A DNA stretch of 64,000 nt from DASQGA01 sp963722715 (GCA_963722715.1 CAVROA010000018.1:16945-80944); one strand, 5' to 3'. Positions 50,609-59,078 are shown, numbered from the stretch's first letter. Made by a program: numbers and translations. Notes: generated from the letters alone by a model not told the origin.

Positions 50609-51278
50609 ATGATGCGAAGCTACGTCGCCGAGGCGCGGCGGCGCGTGGGTCCGAAGCGACTCCGGATACGCCCGGTGATCGAGTGCCTCGCGCGCGAGCA
50701 TCCGGACGCCACGATCGCGCTGCGGTTCCGGAGCGATCTCGAGCTGCTCGTCTCGGTCATGCTCTCCGCACAGACGACAGACGTGACCGTGAACCGTGTG
50801 ACGGAGAAGCTCTTTCGCAAGTACAAGACCCCCCGACGACTACCTCGCGGTTCCGCTTGAAGAGCTGGAGCAGGACCTGAGGCCGACGGGTACCTACAGG
50901 CAGAAGGCCAGGAACCTGAGAGCTGCGATGGCGATGCTGCTCGAGGAGTTCGGCGGCGAGGTGCCGCTCCGGGTCGAGGAGCTCGTGCGGCTGCCGGGAG
51001 TGGGGAGGAAGACGGCGAACGTCGTCGCCTCCGAACGGGGGGCGACGCAAGGGATCGTTGTGGACACCCACGTGCGCCGGCTCTCGCAGCGGCTCGGCTT
51101 CACGAAGGAGGAGGATCCCGTCAAGATCGAGCGGGATTTACGGCGTCTCGTTCCTCGCGAGGATTGGGCGCGATTCCCGCATCTCCTCATCTGGCACGGA
51201 CGCCGTGTTTGCCTTGCGCGTCGCCCTCGGTGCGAACGGTGCGTCGTGAACGACCTCTGCCCGTCCAGTCGCGTCTGA
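50609..51278 (+). pseudogene. nth: Endonuclease III, frameshifted
   Basis: ATG 50609 follows the AddA stop without a gap. The first frame reads ...SDLELLVSVMLSAQTTDVTVNR...LFRKYKTP and then stops. Removing one C from the CCCCCC at 50829-50834 joins it to DDYLAVPLEELEQDLRPTG and to the rest: HhH LPGVGRKTANVV with the catalytic Lys, VDTHVRRLS with catalytic Asp, and the Fe-S motif CLARRPRCERCVVNDLC (Cx6Cx2Cx5C). Corrected length 222 residues. Removes oxidised pyrimidines and nicks AP sites. Confidence 0.92.
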
Positions 51279-51354
51279 TCAGACACGATTCAGGCCCGCT
51301 TTCGGGACCGGCTGCGCACCAATCGTGCGGCGATGCGACCTAGCGTGAGCCGGG

Positions 51355-51708
51355 ATGCGAACGGTCGATCTCGCCGTCTACCTCGATGTCCTCGCCGCCA
51401 AGCACGCAGGTCTCGCGGCGCAGCTCGAGCGGTGCAGGGACCACCTTCGTCAGGCGTCGATCGAACGCGAAGCGCGGCGCGCGCTGGGCCCCGAGACGTC
51501 GGCCCAGCTCGAGCGCCTGGGCGTGTTCTCGGCAGCGGAGGTCCGCGGCCTGCGAACCGAGGTCACCGACCTGGCCGCGGCCATCCGGTCGGTAGAGAAG
51601 CTTCAGGCCTGGGTCGATGCACAGCTTTTCGCCGCGCGTGAGGAAACGCACGAAAGACCCATCGCGCTGGGCCTAGTCGGCGGCGACGAGCCCGATCTGG
51701 CCGCCTAG
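51355..51708 (+). CDS. Helical hypothetical protein
   Basis: 117 residues. Heptad-like helices throughout (MRTVDLAVYLDVLAAKHAGL, AAQLERCRDHLRQASIERE, SVEKLQAWVDAQLFAAREE). No motif. Codon use matches the neighbours. It lies between nth and the minus-strand PAS protein. No family recognised. Confidence 0.6.
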   Translation: MRTVDLAVYLDVLAAKHAGLAAQLERCRDHLRQASIEREARRALGPETSAQLERLGVFSAAEVRGLRTEVTDLAAAIRSVEKLQAWVDAQLFAAREETHERPIALGLVGGDEPDLAA

Positions 51709-51821
51709 AGGAGAGTCGGGAAGCGTCGCCCGTCGTTGCGCGGCGCAGCGCCGGTCCCGATGGGACAGCCGCCTTGGCTTTCCCCAGATTTCCGAGCCCG
51801 CTCGGTGCCGCTGAGAAGCGT

Positions 51822-52262
51822 CTAGGTCGGAGTCAGCGCGACGAGGAGCCCTCCGTCCTCGTCGTAGGCGGGAAAGAAGTCGACGCGAACAGGCTTCGTC
51901 ACGCCAGACCGTGTCGTCAGGGAGACATGCTTGTCGAGTTGTCGCACACCCCATTCCACGGCGACGTGCGCAGGGTTCGGATCGTCGCCGTTCATCCCGA
52001 AGACCTTCATCACGTCCTGGCCGAGCACATCCTGCTCCCGGAAGCCGGTCAGCTCGAAGACGCCCTGGCCGGTTGCGATCACCCGGCACTCTCGGTCGCA
52101 AACCACGAAGCCAGTGCCAGGGGCCGGGTAGTAGTCGTCGAGGAGCTCGAAGAGGAACCCGAACCCGCAGTGGGGACAACCGACTGCGCGGTCGGTCAGC
52201 CCTTCGCGTCGATCGTGGTCGACGGAGCGGCGGCGGCAGTGGGGGCAGATGAAGTAGGGCAC
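51822..52262 (-). CDS. Zinc-ribbon plus PAS domain protein
   Basis: 146 residues. N-terminal zinc ribbon: CPHC (6-9) and CPHC (about 29-32), with a third pattern CDREC near residue 55. Then a PAS fold (about 45-146): GFVVCDRECRVIATGQGVFELTGFREQDVLGQDV, and VRVDFFPAYDEDGGLLVALTPT. There is no kinase, cyclase or HTH domain, so output must be by protein or nucleic-acid contact. Related stand-alone proteins seem common in Thermoleophilia-like genomes. Upstream of trxB on the same strand but separated by 180 bases. Confidence 0.75.
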   Translation of the reverse strand: MPYFICPHCRRRSVDHDRREGLTDRAVGCPHCGFGFLFELLDDYYPAPGTGFVVCDRECRVIATGQGVFELTGFREQDVLGQDVMKVFGMNGDDPNPAHVAVEWGVRQLDKHVSLTTRSGVTKPVRVDFFPAYDEDGGLLVALTPT

Positions 52263-52441
52263 GCGGGCGATGCTACCCAGAGCCTTCCGACCTGCGCGAA
52301 GACAGGGACTTGCATCGCCGGCTCAACCATGCCCGTCCGGGGCACCCCAACCCACCACCCGCTTTCGAGCCTAGCGAGAAATAGCGCACGTGTGGCGCGC
52401 GGTTTGGGTCGAAAGTGTCTCCGGCTTGCGCCGAGACCGTG

Positions 52442-53434
52442 CTACCAGTTCGTGGGCGTTGCCAACGCCTCGTCTGCGACGAGGGACTCCTCTGATGGGC
52501 CTTCCTGGGCCGCGAGGAGACGTTCGGCATCGAGGGCCGCCTGACAGCCTGACCCGGCCGCGGTGACCGCCTGACGGTAGACGTGATCCTGCACATCGCC
52601 GGCCGCGAAAACGCCCGGGACGCTGGTCTCGGTCGTTTTTCCCTTCGTCAGGATGTAGCCCGCTTCGTCCATGTCGATCTGGCCCTTGAAGAGCTTCGTG
52701 GACGGATCGTGCCCGATTGCGACGAAGACCCCGTCCGCGGGAAGCTCGATCACTTCCTCGGTCTTGACGTTGCGTACGACGACGCTCGTGGCGCGGCCGT
52801 CCGTACCCAGGATCTCTTCGACCACGGAGTCGAGGACGAACTCGATCTTCTCGTTGGCGCGCGCACGGTCGACCATGATCGGTGAGGCGCGGAAGGCCTC
52901 GCGCCGGTGCACGACCGTGACCTTGTCTGCGAACTTCGCCAGGAAGACGGCTTCCTCCATCGCCGAGTCGCCGCCTCCGACGACCACCACGTTCTTCTCC
53001 TTGAAGAAGGCTGCGTCGCACACAGCGCAGTAGGAGACTCCGGCCCCTTGCAGCTTTCGCTCCGATTCGAGCCCCAGTTGGCGGGCAACAGCGCCCGTCG
53101 CGATGATCACCGTCTGGGCCCGGTACTCGTCCTCGCCCACCCAAACGCGGAACGGCCGCTCCGAGAAATCGACCCTCGTCACGTCGTCGGTGATGAACTC
53201 GGTGCCGAAGCGACCCGCTTGCGTTCGGAAGTCCTGCATCATGCCGGGGCCGAGCACACCTTCCGGGTAGCCGGGATAGTTCTCGACATCGCTCGTGATC
53301 ATGAGCTGTCCGCCCCACGAGAAACTCTCGATGAGGAGCGGATTCAGGTTGGCCCGGGCGCTGTAGAGCGCAGCCGTATAACCGGCCGGCCCACCGCCGA
53401 TGATGATCACGTCACGAACGTTCTTGTCGCTCAC
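52442..53434 (-). CDS. trxB: Thioredoxin reductase
   Basis: 330 residues from GTG 53434 (ribosome site GAGAGGGA). The much longer frame reaching 54652 runs through the divergent gene and is rejected. FAD motif IIGGGPAGYTA (11-21), redox centre YCAVCD (C136, C139), NADPH motif VVGGGDSAMEEA (152-162), and C-terminal AAGDVQDHVYRQAV. It reduces thioredoxin with NADPH. The partner thioredoxin gene is not adjacent. Divergent from the baeRF gene, with 126 bases of shared promoter region. Confidence 0.96.
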   Translation of the reverse strand: MSDKNVRDVIIIGGGPAGYTAALYSARANLNPLLIESFSWGGQLMITSDVENYPGYPEGVLGPGMMQDFRTQAGRFGTEFITDDVTRVDFSERPFRVWVGEDEYRAQTVIIATGAVARQLGLESERKLQGAGVSYCAVCDAAFFKEKNVVVVGGGDSAMEEAVFLAKFADKVTVVHRREAFRASPIMVDRARANEKIEFVLDSVVEEILGTDGRATSVVVRNVKTEEVIELPADGVFVAIGHDPSTKLFKGQIDMDEAGYILTKGKTTETSVPGVFAAGDVQDHVYRQAVTAAGSGCQAALDAERLLAAQEGPSEESLVADEALATPTNW

Positions 53435-53560
53435 TCGTCCCTCTCTGTTGAAGACTGCGGAGACCTTTCGGCCTCTCAGGACATTAAACGAGACAGATCG
53501 GCTGAAACTTCCCCGTGTGCTGTAGTTTTCAACGCCCGCGGCAATCGTAGCGAGGGAAAC

Positions 53561-54703
53561 ATGGCACGGACGATCTCCTGGGACGACCTCCGAGACCTCG
53601 CAGCCTTTGAGGCCGAGAAGGGTTGCGCGATCAGCGTCTACCTGAACCTCGACCCGAGTGTCGTTCCGACGCCCGCGGATGCACACACCCACCTCAACTC
53701 GCTCCTCGACGCCGGCTCCAAGTCCGACGGCGCACATCGCCGCGACCTGTCGCATGACCAACGGCTCGCTCTCCAGGCCGATTTCGACAGGATCCGGACA
53801 TATGTGGTGGACGAGTTCGAGCGCGACGGTGCCCATGGGCTCGCAGTCTTTGCGGACGGCCTCGACAACGTGTGGCGGCCTCTTCCCCTGACCGAGCCGG
53901 TCTTCGACGAGATCAAGGTGAACCGTCAGCTCTACCTGGCCCCGCTCGTGCCCCTCGTCGGGCGCGGGGAGGGGGCTGTCGTCTTGGTGGTGAGCCGGGA
54001 GCAAGGACACTTCTTCCGTCTCCGCGCCGGGAAGCTCGAGGAGGTCGACAACCTCTTCGAGGAGCAACTGCGTCGCCACGATCAGGGCGGTCTTTCGCAA
54101 TCGCGCTTGCAGCGGCACGTAGACGTGCATGCGATGGAGCACCTTCGCACCGTGGCCGAGCGCCTGGATTCGCTGGTACGCCGTCTGCACGGCCCTCGCG
54201 TCGTCATTGTCGCCACGCACGAGATCTGGGCCGAATTCGAAGAACTTCTGTCCCAGGAAGCGCGGAACGCTCTCGTCGGGCACACTCACGCCGAGGCTCA
54301 CGCCGGCCCGGCCGAGCTTCTGGAGCTTGCGACACCCGTCCTGGAGCACTGGCGGGTCGACAAGGAGCGCGAGACGGTCGAACGCTGGCGGGAGGAGGCC
54401 GGCCGGGACGGACGTGCGTCGTCCGGGTGGGAGCAGACGCTCGAGGCTGCCTCCGACGGAAGGGTCGAGCTGCTCCTGGTTCAGGACGGGGCGGACCGGC
54501 CGGCGTGGCGTTGCCCCGCCTGCGGTCGTCTGGCCGCGACGGGAGGGAAATGCCCCCTCGATGGCACCTCGCTCGAGGAGCGGGAGAACGGTCTTGATCT
54601 CCTCGTCCACCAGACGCTCGTCCACGGGGGAGCCGTCTGGGTGGTGCAGCACGTCCAGGATCTCGCGCCCGTCGACGGGATTGGCGCCTTGCTCCGCTTC
54701 TAG
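53561..54703 (+). CDS. Vms1/baeRF-family peptidyl-tRNA release-like protein
   Basis: 380 residues from ATG 53561 (AGGGAAAC upstream). The N-terminal eRF1-like half has AISVYLNLDPSV and a catalytic-loop-like motif QGGLSQSRLQRH (about residues 174-185). This fits the GGxxQ/GxxQ loop of Vms1-type peptidyl-tRNA cleaving proteins. The C-terminal part has an L7Ae-like fold and a zinc-ribbon-like CPACGR...KCPLDGT (about 323-340), then a tail. Such proteins are linked to ribosome rescue or tRNA cleavage; the bacterial role is not established. Expressed divergently from trxB. Confidence 0.85.
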   Translation: MARTISWDDLRDLAAFEAEKGCAISVYLNLDPSVVPTPADAHTHLNSLLDAGSKSDGAHRRDLSHDQRLALQADFDRIRTYVVDEFERDGAHGLAVFADGLDNVWRPLPLTEPVFDEIKVNRQLYLAPLVPLVGRGEGAVVLVVSREQGHFFRLRAGKLEEVDNLFEEQLRRHDQGGLSQSRLQRHVDVHAMEHLRTVAERLDSLVRRLHGPRVVIVATHEIWAEFEELLSQEARNALVGHTHAEAHAGPAELLELATPVLEHWRVDKERETVERWREEAGRDGRASSGWEQTLEAASDGRVELLLVQDGADRPAWRCPACGRLAATGGKCPLDGTSLEERENGLDLLVHQTLVHGGAVWVVQHVQDLAPVDGIGALLRF

Positions 54704-54718
54704 TCGGAGCCTCTCCGA

Positions 54719-55810
54719 TCAGGCAGCGTCGAGCGCGCGTGGCAGCTCGGGAGCCGATTCGACAAGGGCGGGGACGTCACTCTCAGCGGCACGCTCGAGC
54801 TTGGTCTCGAACTTGCCCATCCGCTTCTCGGCTTCGACGTACTTCGACTGCGCCCTGCCGAGATGCGTCCCAACCAGCTCGAAGTCTTCGCGGAAGCGCC
54901 CGAAGTCGCGCGTGAGCTGTCCGCAGTAGGCCATCACCTCGCGGGCGTGCTCCTCGATCTGCATGCCCTTGAACCCGAGGACGAGCACCATCAGGTATGC
55001 ATGCAGGGTGGAGGGAGAGACCGGGATGACCCGTCGCTCCAGCGCGTAGGCGAGCGGGCTCGCATCTCCACCAAGACGCCCGCACACCAGCTCGTAGTAC
55101 ACCGCCTCTGCGGGCAGGTACATGAGCGCGAACTCGTAGGTGCCCTCTTCGGGCCGTATGTACTTGTCGGCGATCGCATCGACGTGCCCCTTCACGTCGC
55201 GGCAGAACTGCTTTGCGTGCAGTTCGCGCTCTGCGTCGCTCTCCGCCTCCACGATTCGCTGGAAGTTGTCGAGCGGGAACTTGGCGTCGACCGGGACGAG
55301 CGAGCGGTCGATGCGGATGACGGCGTCCACCCGCTCGCCTCCACGAAAGCCGTACTGGAGCTCGTACTTGTCCCGCGGGAAGATGTCTGCCAGAAGCGTC
55401 CCGAGCAGGTACTCGCCGAAACCGCCTCGAGCCTTCGGCGGTCGAAGCGCCTGCTCGAGCCGGGCGAGGTCCTTTGCGCGCTCGAGCATCTGGTCGGTCG
55501 CCTCGCCGACCTTGCCCAGGCGTTCATGGATCTTCTGCGACGTCTGGGACGCGCTCTCCATGCGGCGATCGACCTTGGTGTCGAGATCCGAGAGCCTACG
55601 GTCGACCTTGCCGTCAAGCTCGCCGAGCCGACGGTCCATCGTCTCGATCATGCCGACGAGGCGTCTGTCGACTTCGGCATTGCGTTCGGCGAGTTGGGTG
55701 CCGCTCTCGGCACGCACCCGGTCAGACTCGGCGCGCAGGAAGCGTGCGAGCCAAACGAAGCCGAAGGCTCCGAGCGCGACGAGGATTCCAAGGGTTGCGT
55801 AGGCGGCCAT
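54719..55810 (-). CDS. rmuC: RmuC-family DNA recombination protein
   Basis: 363 residues from ATG 55810 (the longer 55846 start adds 12 residues that run into the terminator-like hairpin). N-terminal membrane helix (YATLGILVALGAFGFVWLARFL), a long coiled coil with repeated DRRLxxxxxKVDRRL (about 50-115), then the RmuC nuclease-like domain. That domain has GGFGEYLLGTLLADIFP, RVDAVIRID...VPVDAKFPLDNFQ (acidic and Lys residues of a PD-(D/E)xK fold), and YIRPEEGTYEFALMYLPAEAVYYE. It limits inversions at short repeats in E. coli. Confidence 0.93.
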   Translation of the reverse strand: MAAYATLGILVALGAFGFVWLARFLRAESDRVRAESGTQLAERNAEVDRRLVGMIETMDRRLGELDGKVDRRLSDLDTKVDRRMESASQTSQKIHERLGKVGEATDQMLERAKDLARLEQALRPPKARGGFGEYLLGTLLADIFPRDKYELQYGFRGGERVDAVIRIDRSLVPVDAKFPLDNFQRIVEAESDAERELHAKQFCRDVKGHVDAIADKYIRPEEGTYEFALMYLPAEAVYYELVCGRLGGDASPLAYALERRVIPVSPSTLHAYLMVLVLGFKGMQIEEHAREVMAYCGQLTRDFGRFREDFELVGTHLGRAQSKYVEAEKRMGKFETKLERAAESDVPALVESAPELPRALDAA

Positions 55811-55826
55811 GGACCCGCAAACGCTA

Positions 55827-55852
55827 GAGGGGGCGCCGGACGGCACCCCCTC
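55827..55852 (-). terminator. Hairpin between the CsbD-like gene and rmuC
   Basis: GAGGGGG (55827-55833) and CCCCCTC (55846-55852) with a 12-base middle that can extend the stem. It lies directly after the CsbD-like stop and before the rmuC start on the same strand, so it probably ends the upstream transcript. Confidence 0.5.
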
Positions 55853-55864
55853 CGAAGACCTCCG

Positions 55865-56068
55865 CTACGGGTTCAGGCGGTCTGCCTCAGCGCTTTCTTG
55901 CGCGGCGCGTTCGCGCTCGACCTGAGCGCGGTCCTCGGCCGCATTCGCACGGTCGTCGGCCTGTCCGGCCGCTTCCTGGTGCCGGCCCTCCTCCCGCATC
56001 GTTGGGGAGTCCGTTGCCGTACCGGCGGCCTGCTTGCCGCGTCCCATGAGCTTGTCAAGCCATCCCAT
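55865..56068 (-). CDS. CsbD-like small stress protein
   Basis: 67 residues beginning MGWLDKLMGRGKQAAG, the hallmark start of CsbD/YjbJ-like proteins, followed by a hydrophilic charged stretch (AAEDRAQVERERAAQESAE). No membrane helix. CsbD homologues are strongly stress-induced in other bacteria; no biochemical role is established. A good ribosome site (GGAGGTACTCACCAATG) precedes the ATG on the minus strand. Confidence 0.75.
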   Translation of the reverse strand: MGWLDKLMGRGKQAAGTATDSPTMREEGRHQEAAGQADDRANAAEDRAQVERERAAQESAEADRLNP

Positions 56069-56373
56069 TGGTGAGTACCTCCTCCGTAGGGGCTCGGGCA
56101 GTGATTTGCCCCGACAAAGCCCGAAAAAAACGCCAAATCCGGCGAGCCGTGAGGCTTACCGGATCTGGCTCGCGCCAGCCTACGGCCCGCCCGGCACACG
56201 CGTCAAGAGGCTTCTTCGGAAGAACTCGCAAAGAGCGGCGTTTTTCGGAAAGCCGTCAAACAGGGGCGCCACCGGCTGCTGGAGATTCCGTTCCTCGTCC
56301 CGTCTGGACGGTAGATTCAGAACAAATGTTCGCCTATGATGGCCGGGGACCTCTCTAGCCTCTGGGCCCACTC
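56069..56373. other. Intergenic region between the CsbD-like gene and dinG
   Basis: About 305 bases with no gene I can support. It must hold the divergent promoters for the CsbD-like and dinG genes. Small dyads (CTTCTTCGGAAGAA near 56210 and TTTTTCGGAAAGCC near 56241) are present. A possible weak -10 for dinG is not clear. Confidence 0.4.
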
Positions 56374-58263
56374 ATGCAGACGTTCTTCGGTGCCTCCGGT
56401 CCACTTGCCGCCGTCTTGCCGGGCTTCGAGCCTCGGGCTCAGCAAGGCGAGCTCGCTGCTGCCGTCGCCGATGCCCTCGAATGCGGCGAGCACCTCCTGG
56501 CAGAGGCCGGAACGGGGACGGGTAAGAGCCTGGCGTACCTCATCCCGGCCCTTCTCTCCGGTCAGCGTGTGGTCGTAGCGACAGCGACGAAAGCGCTTCA
56601 AGACCAGCTCCTGACGAAGGACATCCCGGCGGCCGAGGGCGCTCTGGGACGGGAGGTTCGCTGCGCAGTCCTGAAGGGGCGCCAGAACTACCTCTGCCGG
56701 AAGAGCCTGCACGGGCTCGAGCTCCTCGGCGGATCGGGGCCGGCCCTCTTCCGGACCGAGGCTGACGCCGGTGAGTACGAGCGGCTGCGGGACTGGGTCG
56801 AATCGACGGAGACGGGAGACCGGGCGGAGCTCGAGTTCGAGCCGAGCGCGTCGCTCTGGGCCGACCTCGCGGTCGGCGCCGACCGCTGCCAGGGGAAGCG
56901 CTGCCCGCTCGTCTCGTCTTGCTACTCGGAGGCGGCGCGCGAGCGCGCGGGCGAGGCGGAGCTCGTGATCGTGAACCACGCGCTCTACTTCGCGGATCTG
57001 GCTCTGCGGGCCCGGAGCGACGGCACCGGCGTCCTTCCCGACCACGATGCCGTCGTCTTCGACGAGGCTCACCGGCTCGAGGAGGCCGCGTCAGCCTGGT
57101 TCGGCGGCCGCGTTTCTCTGGCTCGGCTCCGCCAGCTCGGGCGAGACGTGGAGCGTTCATGCCGCGAGGCGGGGAGGGTTCCTCCCGCCCGTGCGCTCGC
57201 TGCACTCGATCGCATGGGGAGTTCGTTCATCGCGGTGCTCGAGCCGGCCAAAGGTCGCTCGCGCCTCACGGCCGCCGCCCTGGATCCGTTTCTCGACCAG
57301 GCTTTCGCGCTCGGCGAGGCGCTCGGGGAGTTGGCCACGGCGCTTACGGGCGGAGGGGAGGAGGCCGAGGGACTCCGCCGGCGCGCACTCGATGCCGCCG
57401 ACGACCTCGACGCGTGCCTCGTGGTCGACGACCCCGAGCGCGTCTCGTGGGCGGAGGCAGGGGCGGTTGCATGGGCGCCGGTCGAGGTGTCGGAGCTTCT
57501 CAAGGACGAGCTTTGGGACCGGCCGGTCACCTCGGTTCTCGTCTCGGCCACGCTCGACGAGCGCTTCGCGCGGGCCCGGTTGGGGCTCGGGAGCCCGCGT
57601 TCGTTCGTCGCGACCTCTCCCTTCGATTTTCGTGACCAGGCGCTGGTCTACGTCCCGGCCCGTCTCCCGGAGCCTCGAGCCCCGGGATACGTAGACCGCC
57701 TCGCGGACGAGGTGACAGCCCTCTGTCGTCTTTCACGAGGGCGTGCCCTCGTCCTGACGTCGTCGTACCGTGCCCTCGATTCGCTGGTCGAGCTCGTCGG
57801 CCCCAGGCTTCCCTACACGGTTCTGTGCCAGGGAGATGCACCGCGCGAGCGGCTGCTCGCGCACTTTCGGGACGAGGTCGACTCGGTTCTGTTCGCCACC
57901 TCGACGTTCTGGCAGGGCATCGACGTCCAGGGGGAATCACTCTCGCTGCTCGTGATCGACAAGCTTCCGTTCTCGGCGCCTGGAGATCCGCTCATCGAGG
58001 CCCGGTGCGAAGGGATCGCGCGAAGAGGCGGGGACTGGTTCGGCGAGTACGCGGTCCCGACCGCCATCCTCCAGCTCCGCCAGGGGTTCGGCCGCTTGAT
58101 CCGTAGCCATTCGGACGAGGGGGTGGTAGCGATCCTCGACTCTCGCCTCCGGACGAAAGGCTACGGGCGTCGCTTCCTCGAAGCGCTACCGCCGTGCCCG
58201 GTCGTGTCCGAGCTGGAAGAAGTCGCCGCCTTTTATCGAACCGACGTCCGCGCCTCCGCTTAA
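56374..58263 (+). CDS. dinG: DinG/XPD-type Fe-S DNA helicase
   Basis: 629 residues from ATG 56374. Walker A EAGTGTGKS (44-52, K51), DEAH (230-233), and four cysteines C108, C172, C177 and C183 (RCQGKRCPLVSSC) for the Fe-S cluster. Later motifs include TSSYRALDSLVE, FATSTFWQGIDVQGE and QGFGRLIRS. 5'-3' helicase that removes R-loops and other structured DNA. Length is usual for the actinobacterial type, without the nuclease domain of Firmicute DinG. Confidence 0.93.
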   Translation: MQTFFGASGPLAAVLPGFEPRAQQGELAAAVADALECGEHLLAEAGTGTGKSLAYLIPALLSGQRVVVATATKALQDQLLTKDIPAAEGALGREVRCAVLKGRQNYLCRKSLHGLELLGGSGPALFRTEADAGEYERLRDWVESTETGDRAELEFEPSASLWADLAVGADRCQGKRCPLVSSCYSEAARERAGEAELVIVNHALYFADLALRARSDGTGVLPDHDAVVFDEAHRLEEAASAWFGGRVSLARLRQLGRDVERSCREAGRVPPARALAALDRMGSSFIAVLEPAKGRSRLTAAALDPFLDQAFALGEALGELATALTGGGEEAEGLRRRALDAADDLDACLVVDDPERVSWAEAGAVAWAPVEVSELLKDELWDRPVTSVLVSATLDERFARARLGLGSPRSFVATSPFDFRDQALVYVPARLPEPRAPGYVDRLADEVTALCRLSRGRALVLTSSYRALDSLVELVGPRLPYTVLCQGDAPRERLLAHFRDEVDSVLFATSTFWQGIDVQGESLSLLVIDKLPFSAPGDPLIEARCEGIARRGGDWFGEYAVPTAILQLRQGFGRLIRSHSDEGVVAILDSRLRTKGYGRRFLEALPPCPVVSELEEVAAFYRTDVRASA

Positions 58264-58298
58264 AGGAAGCGCGTACGTGCGCTGCTAGCGTTTCTGCA

Positions 58299-58970
58299 AT
58301 GGCCAAGAAGAAAAGCCGTACACCCGCACCTCCCCGGCCCGTCCAGGCGCCGAGGCGGAGGGTCGAGGCCCGCACCCCGAGACGGACGCGAATCTACTTG
58401 ATCGCTCTGGGGGCGCTCGCCGTCCTGCTCGTGACGACCTTGCTCGCATTCACTTTGCGCGGTGGCAGCGAAGACGTGAAGGCGGCGCTCGCCGAAGGCG
58501 GCTGCACGCGCGAGACCTTCGAGTCGCAGGGACAGCGACACGTCGAGACGCTCCCGAAGGGCTTCAAGTACAACTCCGTGCCCGCCACGAGCGGGCCGCA
58601 CCAACCGCAGCCGCTGGCACCGATCGTCTGGGGCGTCTACGACGAGCCTGTCGAAGAGATAAAGGTCGTCCACAACCTCGAGCACGGAGGCGTCATCGTC
58701 CAGTACGGGCCCGAGGTGTCCGCGCAGACCGTCCGGGACATCGTCGCGTGGTACCGAGACGACCCGAATGGCCTCGTCGTCGCACCGCTGCCGCCGGCGC
58801 TCCTCGAGGAGCAGCCGGAGCTCTCGGACGAGATCGCCCTGACCGCCTGGACGTATCTCCAGACGTGTAAGCGGTTCAACGAGGAGGCGTTCTCGAACTT
58901 CGTCGACCTTCACCGCGGGAATGGGCCGGAGCGCTTCCCGGTCTCGGTCTTAACCCCCGGAAGCCAGTAA
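58299..58970 (+). CDS. DUF3105 family membrane-anchored protein
   Basis: 223 residues from ATG 58299, 35 bases after dinG. Basic N-terminus (MAKKKSRTPAPPRPVQ), one membrane helix (IYLIALGALAVLLVTTLLAF), then the extracytoplasmic DUF3105 domain. Conserved elements: YNSVPATSGPHQPQPLA, VHNLEHGGVIVQYGP, and TWYTLQTC-like AWTYLQTCKRF. His residues in SGPH and NLEHGG could hold metal. Function unknown. The last codons include a TTA Leu. The tRNA gene starts 6 bases after its stop. Confidence 0.85.
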   Translation: MAKKKSRTPAPPRPVQAPRRRVEARTPRRTRIYLIALGALAVLLVTTLLAFTLRGGSEDVKAALAEGGCTRETFESQGQRHVETLPKGFKYNSVPATSGPHQPQPLAPIVWGVYDEPVEEIKVVHNLEHGGVIVQYGPEVSAQTVRDIVAWYRDDPNGLVVAPLPPALLEEQPELSDEIALTAWTYLQTCKRFNEEAFSNFVDLHRGNGPERFPVSVLTPGSQ

Positions 58971-58976
58971 CCCCAG

Positions 58977-59059
58977 GCCGGGGTGGCGGAACGGTAGACG
59001 CAGAGGACTTAAAATCCTCGTGGCGAGAGCCAGTGTGGGTTCGACTCCCACCCCCGGCA
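58977..59059 (+). tRNA. tRNA-Leu (UAA)
   Basis: Acceptor GCCGGGG pairs with CCCCGGC (59052-59058); discriminator A. Anticodon loop CTTAAAA in stem GAGGA/TCCTC gives anticodon TAA. The long variable arm (about GTGGCGAGAGCCAGT) is the type-II form expected for Leu. T arm GTGGG-TTCGACT-CCCAC. No full CCA encoded. Reads the rare UUA codon. Confidence 0.97.
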
Positions 59060-59078
59060 CCTTCCAAGAAAAGGAAAC

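Noticed and set aside
52907..53560. 598-residue start for the Vms1/baeRF gene
   Set aside because: The extension is antisense to trxB; a good ATG and ribosome site exist at 53561.
52442..54652. 736-residue minus-strand protein containing thioredoxin reductase
   Set aside because: Residues before VSDKNVRDVIIIGGGPAG are antisense to the Vms1/baeRF gene; trxB has a normal GTG start with ribosome site.
58977..59059. bldA-like translational control by tRNA-Leu(UAA)
   Set aside because: TTA codons also occur in housekeeping genes (pyk, nth), so selective use as a developmental switch is not supported.
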